Assembly: GCA_950106755.1 (NCBI GenBank) | Contig: OX467091.1 | Span: forward strand, 18,121,538 to 18,185,537 | Source of the DNA: Climacium dendroides | Lineage: Eukaryota > Streptophyta > Bryopsida > Hypnales > Climaciaceae | Length of the DNA stretch: 64,000 bases | Direction of reading: 5' to 3' | The notes under the pieces: model-generated | What the model was told of the DNA's origin: nothing | The model's database searches: none | Seen by the model: only the letters and a program-made list of their open reading frames with translations | Program-made: the position numbers and the translations under genes | Part shown: piece by piece, positions 54,951 to 64,000 of the stretch | Layout of the letters: each line of letters starts with the position of its first letter | How positions within the stretch are numbered: the first letter of the stretch is position 1

Positions 54951-55561
54951 GACCATTTTTTTCTTTCTTTTGCCAATTTTAACAATTCTGCCGACTGCAC
55001 CCAAAGTCGCCGCCAGGACTTCCGCAAGTTACCTGAGCCATAAAACTCCTACACTCATTTCTAAACATAATTACACTAAATATGTATGTTTGCACTTGGT
55101 GTGAAAGAGTGTTGTTATTGAGGGTTCTAGGAACAAATTTAGACCTACTTCTGGATCAAATTCACATTGCAAACATCACTGATAACACGAAGCGTGAACA
55201 CACCCTAACCTTGACAAGAATATCCTATGTAAACACAAATTATTTTGTATTACAATGGAATTCATAATGCCAAGTCCAATTTCGGAAGAAGATTTGTCAT
55301 CATTCCATTGAATAGTCAGGAGAGTGTTAAAACTCAAGATGCCTTTCTTCTTTCTACACCTTTAGATTTGTGAAAAGTACATTTGTGATGAATTATTAAA
55401 CTTGACATTATGTCATGGAGCCTCTCATCCCTCAAGCATTATCTAGTCCATAGTGCAATCCATAAACTTAATTGCCATTGATATTTCTATTTTTTAAAAA
55501 TAAAAAATGGTATAGTTGTATAACAAACTTAGGTAGTATAGAATCTCCTTCCTAAAAGAGA
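54951..55561. other. Spacer, nothing recognised
   Basis: AT-rich sequence; the frame at 55082-55267 has no supporting features. Confidence 0.5.
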
Positions 55562-55836
55562 AGGTGGGCACATCCAAAATCACATCAAGCCTAAAATCGC
55601 CATCATCATTCTATGTATATCTCCATAATCAAAATGTACATTTGTTGAAGAAATGATTTCAAACATCTACCAAAAAAAATGATGACCTTCATAACTTTTG
55701 CATATGTTATTCACATGATACATTCTTTGGTGCATTGGAACCTTTTTTCACTTGCCAACACGAAAATTATTCAATCAATCTAATAATAGTAATTAGGTAT
55801 AATAGCAAAAAGTAGAGGTTTTGGAAGGAAACACCT
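55562..55836 (+). mobile_element. 280-bp MITE family, diverged copy
   Basis: Starts aaggtgggcacatccaaaa and ends near ggaaacacctta. The internal blocks tgtatatctccataatc, ttggtgcattggaacc, ttttcacttgccaaca and tctaataatagtaattagg match the family in the plus orientation. Confidence 0.7.
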
Positions 55837-55876
55837 TATGTAGTGTTTTTGTCACTTATCTTAGTCTTTGGAGTAT

Positions 55877-56038
55877 CACTACTAGAAAATTCAGATTTTT
55901 GGTTGATTTGGACATGTTGATCATCAACACTTTTCTGTTGATTTCTGTCCAAATTAACAGATTTCTATCTAAATCAACATAAAAGTGTTGATGATCAACA
56001 CGTCCAAATCAACAAAAAATCTGAATTATCTAGTAGTG
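55877..56038. mobile_element. CACTA-type MITE, 162 bp
   Basis: Termini CACTACTAGAAAATTCAGAT and its near-exact inverse, flanked by the 3-bp direct repeat TAT (55874-55876 and 56039-56041). CACTA ends plus a 3-bp duplication are diagnostic of the En/Spm superfamily. Almost the whole element is a hairpin, with arms of about 58 bp (gttgatttggac, gttgatcatcaacac) and a short AT-rich centre. No coding sequence. Confidence 0.92.
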
Positions 56039-56041
56039 TAT

Positions 56042-58661
56042 GATATGGGTCCCTAGGTGAAATGAGTCTAACACCCTAAAACTTTTTTAATCTGAAATGT
56101 TTTGTGTGTGTGTTCTTGGCATCCAAACTCCAAAGTGAAATATAAAATTTTGTTTTTTTTCTCTTATTTTATTTTGAGATTGGAAAATCAAACAACCTTC
56201 AGAGGAATTTAATTTTTACAAAAATCCAACTCTTGATTGAAAAGTTATGTTTGTTTTTCTGACCTCTAATTTAGGTAGGTGGAGCAAAATACTATTTTGC
56301 TTTGAAAATTTTCTAATTAGAGGATCCATAAAGCTCAAATCTTAAGTCTTTAGATTTTTTGTAAAGTAGAATTTGAGTTATTGGGCTCAAGATTGGGCTT
56401 GAAAGATCCATAAAGCTCTATTATCAAAAGCTTAAGCAACCTTGGAAAAACCATTATGTTGTTCTTTGCTTGGTCATATCTCACACATACATTGCTTTTA
56501 GACCTTGATTTTTTAGGCAAGACCCTTGAACTAGTCAAGAATAAGATTCAATGGTTACAAATTCTAAAATGTGGGACCCTTATTTTCAAAAGATAGTTTT
56601 TTTTTACAATTTGGGGAGTATTTTCAAATTTTCGACCAAAAGAATTTAGGAGTTAATTTATACCAACCCAAATGTTCAGGCTCTTTACATATTATCTCCA
56701 ACACATTTTTACAATAACTAGGCCAATTTTTTGCACCAAAGGAAGCTTATTGCTAGCAAAATTGTATTGATTGTGTATATTCATGTTACTTACCTCACCT
56801 CTTTGTACAATCTAACTAAATCTTCATTACATCAACATTCTCCCTTTCTCTTCTCATTACAACGATGTTAACATGTGAGCTTACAAATACGAGCCTATGA
56901 GCTTTGAACCTAAATGTAAGTAGGTACTCTACCACTAATGAAGGTGCTTGTAACATACGTATCTATAACATGAGTACCCTATAACCATGGAAGGTGCTTA
57001 TAACATAGGTACCTATAAAAGCACCTATAATATAAACTAGTGTACATGTGCCGTTGTCACAGTCAAAACAAAAGTAAAAGTAATTTTTTAGTTTTTCGAT
57101 ACAAAAAATACTTTAAAATTCAATGACTTTCACACCGTATGTTTGAATGCCACGAAACCAAGCCAATGCACCCCTCCTCACTGAGGGCTTTCTGACAATA
57201 CTAAGCATGCAATCGAGGGACGCACAGTCTGGAAGATCTCAATGTGACAAACAAACAAAATAAAATAAAATAAAACAAATAACCAAATTTAAGGTATAGA
57301 TATCCTATAATCATGGAAGGTACTCATAATATAGGAGCCTAAACTCCTAAGCTCATGGACTCAAGATCCTAGGCTCACCCGTGCTTCCCATTATCCCTCC
57401 ACTATACAAATTCATTCAATTATTGCGCTCTCTACTAATATTGTTGAACTCACACTAACTCCAAAAGTATGCAAATTTATGAAGTACACTACTATAATAA
57501 TTTATAATATTTTGGACAGATTAGGAACAATATGGTCCACATGATTTTTATACTATCTTTGATATTATACTTTGACTAGAAGAAAAACATATCCTATGCA
57601 ACTAGTCCAAAAAACATTAGATGTCTTAAGAATATCGCTGCCATGGGTCAAACAATCCCCCATGGTCAACCCACAGTGGCGTGCCAAAAAATAATCCCAT
57701 CCACTACTAAGATAGACCGCCCCATCGTGGGTACAACCAAAGCACCTCCAATGCTGGCATTTCCTTTTTCTACAACAACACAAACCCACAAATTTCAACA
57801 TGGACTAGTTAATAAAAGACTTGGAAGTTGTTTGCTCCTTGCTACTACAATAATGGACAATCTTTTGACCACTCTACTATTGTGCCCCGCCATTTCATTT
57901 AACAAAAAAACTCAAATAACATGAAAAATCTTCAAACTTTGGGTGTGGTTCAATTTCCCCCACCCACGCTATGTTGAAGAAAAATTCCAATTGGAGGGGG
58001 GAGCCTAGCTCGTGCCAAAGTGGGGATAACAAATGAGACTAGGCCACCCTTTTGCAATCCTAGCCTCACACGCGGGGTAGTGGTTCTACTTTATACAACT
58101 ACAATTGCATAAAACAAGACAGATTGGAACTAGCCTAGCACATGCTCCAAGCTTTTAAACATCTCCCGCATGCCATTCAAATCTATAAGAAAATGACTTC
58201 CAAAGACTAGACCTAATTTTCACTATATAAACTCCACAATCATATACAATACAATCATGCTGGCACCAATAAATCCATCCATTAAGTTAGTTAGTTAATT
58301 TGTTTGTTTGTTAGTTAGTTAGTTTGTTAGTTATATTGAGATTTCTTGAACTGTAGGTCCCTCATTTGGGTTTTTGGTACTGTTGGAAAGCTCTCAGCAA
58401 TGAGGGGTGCATGAGCTTTGCTTTGTGGCACTTGGACCTATGGTGTGAAAGTTATGGAATTTTTTTTTTAAGAGTAAAAAAAATTAGAAAATTAATTTTT
58501 CTTTTGACTGTGGCAATGGCATAAAACACACTAGTCATTTTTAGATAAAAATTGATTTCATTTATTCTTAAAATAGTCACAATAAACCATACCTATTTGT
58601 TTATGTTTTGAAAAAGTATATAAAAATTAATTATTGTGACGATCCATACATTTATCTTTAA
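56042..58661. other. AT-rich spacer with dispersed repeats
   Basis: 56940-57040 holds ataacatag/acctataa repeats like those at 38510. 58262-58545 matches 7640-7900, with a (gtta/gttt)n run at 58283-58335. The frame at 57643-57924 lacks introns, family features or codon bias and is not supported. Confidence 0.5.
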
Positions 58662-59260
58662 CCCCTAAAAGACCAAACTATGTTTTTTTGGCAACATAGC
58701 AATTTTAATTAGCTCACTACAAATGGAATTTTTTTTCTTTGAAAATTTAGCACAATATGTGCTCAAAGAGTAATTTTAAGGCCCAAAAAATTTATAACTT
58801 TTTACTACATTTTTGAGATTTTTTTTGCATGGTATGTAATTTTCAACATTTGATGGGCAACTTGGGCAACAAAAAACTTCAAAAAATCACTTTAAAAAAA
58901 TAAAAATTGAAATTGGCTCTTTGCATTTATATGTGGAAATCTTTGAATCATTCCATTCTCATTAATGAAATGAAAGTTATGAGGAGTTTTAGTTGTACAT
59001 AGGTTACAAGTAGTTATGAATTCTCTACTCTAAAATAAACTTTGAAATCTTTTATTTAACTCAATTTTGAATATTTTGGAAATAAATAAAAACATTAGGT
59101 GTACATTTTTTATTACAACATTACAACCATTGGGATTGTCATTTTTTAATTCTATAAATAAATGGTTAATAATTTAGTATTTTGAAACATTTCCTCTTTT
59201 TTTCTACTTACTATTTTTTCCTATATGTTGTACAATTCCAAATGATATAGAATTTTTCCT
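58662..59260. mobile_element. TTAA-family element, copy E, right end missing
   Basis: The left end is TTAA (58658-58661) followed by CCCCTAAAAGACC. It then parallels copy D up to cctatatgttgtacaattcc at about 59220-59240. The other terminus was not found. Confidence 0.65.
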
Positions 59261-59682
59261 AATTTTTTTAATCAAGTTCTTATGTTTTAATCCAAAAATA
59301 ACATACTAGAGAAGTATAATATTTTGTGTGATATTCACTTTGGAATACATACCCCTCCCCAAAATCAACCTTAAGACACTATTATTGAAACATCAAATCA
59401 AGCATCCACCCATTCTTGCAATAGTGGATGTCATTTTTCTCTTAAAGAAGGGTCCTTGTGTATAAACAATTAACCTTCTATTACTAGAAGCATCATTGAA
59501 GTTGAATATTTGGATATTCGCTTCACTAGCTTCAAGCATTATCCTTCTCCCAACTTAGCAAAGAGATTGTTTGGCTTCACCATCATCTTACACTCCATTT
59601 TGTAGTGACAATCATGTTGCCATTAAACTTGTTCATAATCTCAAATACCACCTTAGGGCAAAGGATATTGGCATGTCTCTTT
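59261..59682. other. Spacer, nothing recognised
   Basis: No supported frame or repeat boundary. Confidence 0.5.
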
Positions 59683-60236
59683 GGGGGGTTCACTTAGAGT
59701 GTCCATTAAAAACCATGTGCGAACAAAACTTTGGACCCCCTATATACTTTTTGAATTTTATATAAAATCAAATGAAAAAAATATGAATAGAATTTCCTAC
59801 TTTGAAAGTTTATATTTTGAAATATTGATATTTTATTTTTTAATAATAATTAGTTACAAATTTTTAAAGTAAAAAGTTACATTGTAGAACTGAAAAATAA
59901 TTTTCACACCCCTATATTATATAAGAAAACATTGTCTAAAAAACGAACAAAAAATTCCAAAAAATAACTTTTTATTGAAATCTCATTTTGAGTAGAATTT
60001 GATGCATTGGTCATCTAATTTTATTCTCTAAAAATATTTGAGTTAAAAAACATGCCATTTTAGTGCATTTTTAACCTCTTTTAGAAATCATTCCATATTT
60101 TATTTGAGTTTGAAATTTTGGGAGTAGAACCCTGTAGTCATTAGTAAACAATGCTCAAAATTTAAAGTTAAAATTATAGTTTATTAGAAACCACTTGTTC
60201 ACATGTGGTTTATTGTAATAGAACTAAGTGCACCCC
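59683..60236 (-). mobile_element. Mutator-like MITE, inverted second copy
   Basis: Nearly full-length reverse-complement match to 42656-43217: aaccatgtgcgaacaaaactt, gaaaataattttcacacccc, ctagtta and taagtgcacccc. By eye the two agree at well over four positions in five. A partial tandem of aactaagtgcaccccaag lies just outside the right end. The target duplication is not clear. Confidence 0.75.
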
Positions 60237-60797
60237 AAGGCCAACTAAGTGCACCCCAAGTGCACCACATTATAGTGAACTTAATATCTTCTACATTGTC
60301 ACTACAAATCAAGTTATTAGACATGTGACAAGCTTTACCTACAAACCATTTTCAATGACTTTGTAGCCTTTCAAATTTTGCTTCTATATGAATGTGCATA
60401 TATTACTTCACTAAATGGGAGTTTAGAAATAAAAAATAGACTAAATTATCATGTGTGTAACAAGAAATACATGTACCCAAGACACCATTCTACAAATTCA
60501 TTAGTAAGGACCTATGGCATACCCATGATCCCAATTTATTATTTAATTATCTTTATCTTAGTTAGTTAACCAAAGATTTAGTTGCTAGATTACTAAACCT
60601 TAATATACTTTGTAATGGCTTCATATATTGAAGGTCTATAGACAATTATTTGTCTTTCGATGCTATTTATTCTCTACTAGTATGGGTGTTAGAGTCAACT
60701 AAAAACTTCTTATAAGCCATTAGATGTTTTTTAGTCGCATTAGAGGGTCATTTTAAGCTTGTTTCCCATGTTGGGAAACCAACCATTGCTAGCCAAA
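60237..60797. other. Spacer, nothing recognised
   Basis: AT-rich; the frame at 60378-60569 is unsupported. Confidence 0.5.
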
Positions 60798-60801
60798 TTT
60801 A

Positions 60802-61522
60802 ACCCCTAAAGTCCCATTGTCCCTACAAGGGATAAAATGGATTTTGGACAAGCTCCTATGATCTCAATTTTTACTAAAAGTTTTTGAAACTTTCTCATAA
60901 GATAGAAAAACTTAAGAGCTTTCGGGGAATATAATTTTTATGTCAATTAGTGCACGGGAGCAAAAGTAAAAGTAGGAGGTCCTTGAATCAACCAAGTTCT
61001 AAATGTGTCCTCTATCTAGGACTGAGTGACATGCTCCTTGAAATATCTATTACTATCATTGATGAGGTAGGTAGGCTTAAATGGGTGATTTATGGACCTC
61101 CTACCTTATGCAACAATAACCTCAAAATGGGGGAGATCGGGTAGCAAAAAAATCCACAAAAAATTGAAATAGAATTTTTAATATTTTTGTTCTTGTAGAT
61201 TATATTTTTTTGTAAATGGAAAGCTTTGAATCATTCCATTTGAATTAGAGATGGGAAAGTTATAGAGCTTCTTGTTTTGCAAGCAATTATAGCAACTTCT
61301 TGAAAGAATTTTTTTTTCTTTCACTTTAAATGTTAATATCTTTCAATCTATATGGTCAAAAATCACAAAAAAAATTATCACGTGATCTAAAACAAGTGCA
61401 GAACAAGATCCTACGGTTAGATTCTAAAAAAATGTTTTTTAAAATTTGTTTTGTAGATGATTGTAGTAGAAGTGGTAGTTTTGAGTGGTTTTGGCAGAAA
61501 AATGGCCATGGAACTTTAGGGG
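60802..61522. mobile_element. TTAA-flanked inverted-repeat element, copy C
   Basis: TTAA at 60798-60801 and 61523-61526. Left end CCCCTAAAGTCCCATT, right end the inverse of CCCCTAAAGTTCCATG; 721 bp. It is the inverted relative of copy B, with about 140 bp of extra sequence near 60960-61140. Confidence 0.8.
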
Positions 61523-61526
61523 TTAA

Positions 61527-62117
61527 AGATAATTTTAAATTTTAAATTTTAATGATAAAAATTTAAAATATATGATGTGGCAGTCACTTGGCCACGTCAG
61601 ACTGCTATTGCAGACGTAGTCCCACAATTCAAGAACTCCCAACCCTTTAGACCATCTAAATTTCATTTAAATGATTATTTAGTTGTCCAATTGAAGTCTT
61701 TGCTAATAAATTGTATGTGAACAATTATCCGTAGCAATGAAACATATTCTATTTTGTAGATATCTTGAGTAGTTGAGCTATTCAGATTCTATGCATCTGA
61801 ATTGATTGTATCTAAATTTAATACTCTTGGATCTTTTCAATGAAAGTTACCATTTCATTTACATCGAATATTACTTTATAAAGTTTTTAGTATTACTATA
61901 GAATGTAGAATGTGAGATCTGCTAAAATCTAAAGGAACACTTTAAAACAACTAAAATTAGTGGTGGACAAGTTTGACATAATTCTAAATTGGCTCAAAAA
62001 AATTGCAAATATTTTATTTATGGTTGAGATGAAATTTATGCTTTTGAAAAATGTTTATTTTTAATATAGAGGGAAGGTCTGAGTTTTGATATTAAAATGA
62101 AATTTCCACATCATCAT
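61527..62117. other. Spacer, nothing recognised
   Basis: AT-rich; no supported frame. Confidence 0.5.
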
Positions 62118-62125
62118 TCAAGAGC

Positions 62126-62277
62126 ATGGTTGTCATACTAGACAAGTTACTATTCATTTTTCGTCTTGTAGGATGAGTTACTATTCATCAAATGTACTTG
62201 AGAGGTACATTTGATGAATAGTAACTTGTCCTACAGGACAAGAAATGAATAGTAACTTGTCCAATATGACAACCATG
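62126..62277. mobile_element. hAT-type hairpin MITE, 152 bp
   Basis: The 8-bp direct repeat TTCAAGAG flanks the element (62118-62125 and 62278-62285), the hAT signature. The arms are about 73 bp, start CATGGTTGTCAT, differ at only about six positions, and enclose a few-base loop (ttgaga). Each arm itself carries two copies of gttactattcat. No coding sequence. Confidence 0.92.
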
Positions 62278-62285
62278 TTCAAGAG

Positions 62286-64000
62286 GGTCCAACTTAGTCT
62301 TATGATGACATGTGGTGTTTTTTTCAAAACTAATTTTGATCCCTTTTACACTAGTGCAAATCTAGATCCAAAATTGTAGGAAATTGTGTTATTTCTATGT
62401 TAAAATAGGTTAAAATAACATATTTGTTGTCCATAGCAGAAATCATTGAAAACAATTGCAGCAATGATGTATCAATTTTAAACTTCTATGTTATGATAAG
62501 TGAATGCCAAACAAAATTTTAGCTAATATGTTGAATACAATCGAAATATAATTGTCTCTAACTAGTACATGCATTGCAACTTTGCAAGCATTCAAAGAAA
62601 TGAGATAATTTGGAGCAAAGGCAAAGTATAACCACTCATATTAAAACTAAACTTCAGAAGTTGGGAACTCAGTACAACTTTGGACCTCATTTAAGTATAG
62701 TAATGAAAAAAATTCAAAAAAAATTCAACTAAAAAAATGTGGAAATTTGTGTTAAATTTTAGCTCCTAAATTCCATTATGATTTGAACCTCATTAGAAAA
62801 TTATAGATAAAGTTTGGGGTATAGAGGTTCATTTTCATACTTTGTCTTTGAACTTTGTCTATAATTTTAATGGATGATTCAAATCACAAATAGATTTTTG
62901 GAGATGAAATTCAATATATATGTCCCTACATTTTTTACTTTAATTTTTTATTGAAAAAATTCAAATTATTATGCTTTAATGAAGTCTAAAGTTTTGGTAA
63001 GCTTGCAATTATTGTGTTTTGATATATCCCATATGGCTTATCATGCCTCCTACACCTCACTTGTATAAAGTACTTGCCTTCTCTCAATTTAATAACCATC
63101 AAGTTCATTGAGATTTACAATAGAATATGTGAGAAAATATGATAATAATAATAAAAACTATCTATAATACATTTTTGTTGATGCTAACAACACCATATTT
63201 ATACACATAGAAATACAAAATTAATGCATGACATTGAAGCAAATGTGGATGTTACAACCATCAAAGTTGTTGTACAAAGGCAACTTTGAGAATGTGTTAC
63301 ATTTCTCTTTATTCCCTCCATTTTAGTCCTTATGAATGCATTTGCTTTATTATTTACAATTTACATCAAATCACATGAAAATTGTCTTAAACAATGTTGA
63401 TTACAACATGGATTTGTACTAGTGAGTGTAGCAATTTAGTTCAATCATTAGAGATATCCTATAATAAATCCAAATTTAAATATTGGATTCTATCTGTGGC
63501 CTCTATAAGTAAGTGTGTGTGTATATATATATGATGCATTCTTTTTGTACCTTAAACAACATTGTCACTTGGAGAGAGGGGGAAGTGAACACAAAGGTGG
63601 CACAAGTAGATAGGTCTTTTTTAGGAAGAAGATCGTTGTAAATAAATATGGCATACAACACTGTATATGGTAATATTTTTGATATTTTCATGTATTGTGG
63701 TCAATAATATACTTTCTTATGAGTTTTTTTAATATCTTCTCTTGCAAATCTTGGCTTCAACTACCTCTATGTATTAAGTACTAATCATGAAAGATTCAAG
63801 CACAATTGAACTTGCATCAATTTTGTGTAAACAATTATATATACACCCATGTTGAATGTTTCTTAAATTAAGAATGCATTTTCAAATATTGAATTTGTAT
63901 TTTTTAGTATTAATTGTTTTGTATAATCATGAAAGCAATGTCTACTGAATTCAAAAGTCTTCAAAGTGAATTTTTGTAAGGCTGCTAAAAACTACAAGCT
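62286..64000. other. AT-rich spacer to window edge, nothing recognised
   Basis: A short (TG)n/(TA)n tract at about 63513-63531; no supported gene or repeat boundary. Confidence 0.5.

Noticed and set aside
57643..57924. 93-codon plus-strand frame as a gene
   Set aside because: No family features or signal, an overlapping antisense frame of similar length, and a repeat-rich setting.

Overview
The window is nuclear DNA of a land plant. The evidence is GT-AG introns in most genes, an LACS8/9-type acyl-CoA synthetase, a GPI-anchored COBRA-like cell-wall protein, a plant-type MED23, a plant-only multi-pass membrane protein family, and AT-rich intergenic DNA full of MITE-like elements (CACTA, hAT, Mutator, Stowaway types). 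A non-seed plant such as a bryophyte or lycophyte is plausible, but this is an inference from overall texture, not a demonstrated placement.

Layout. 1-2135 (minus): 5' part of MED23, four exons, running off the left edge. 2136-8130: AT-rich spacer with a long foldback, a 118-bp tandem array and dispersed repeats. 8131-15560 (plus): LACS8/9-like gene with a repeat-built leader and eleven coding exons. 15561-17500: repeats. 17500-19900 (plus): six-TM membrane protein with one coding exon and a leader intron made of degenerate repeats. 20580-24565: repeats and AT-rich DNA. 24880-26400 (plus): acidic ribosomal protein P2, three exons. 26400-33000: AT-rich spacer with decayed transposons. 33260-36128 (minus): complete COBRA-like gene, five exons. 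37000-52800: mostly transposon-derived DNA, including a nested Stowaway-like insertion, a Mutator-like element and a TTAA-flanked family. 52815-54637 (minus): truncated COBRA-like pseudogene, a partial duplicate of the intact gene. 54940-64000: AT-rich DNA with CACTA and hAT MITEs.

The five protein genes are unrelated housekeeping or cell-wall genes (transcription, lipid activation, membrane, translation, wall assembly). Nothing suggests an operon or a shared pathway.

The most notable pattern is that four genes (MED23, LACS, membrane protein, P2) each have a first or leader intron region containing tandemly duplicated, diverged segments. The second is a family of elements bounded by TTAA with CCCCTAAAG termini, which look like piggyBac-type target sites. 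All exon borders were set by eye from splice consensus and reading-frame continuity; no alignment or search was run.
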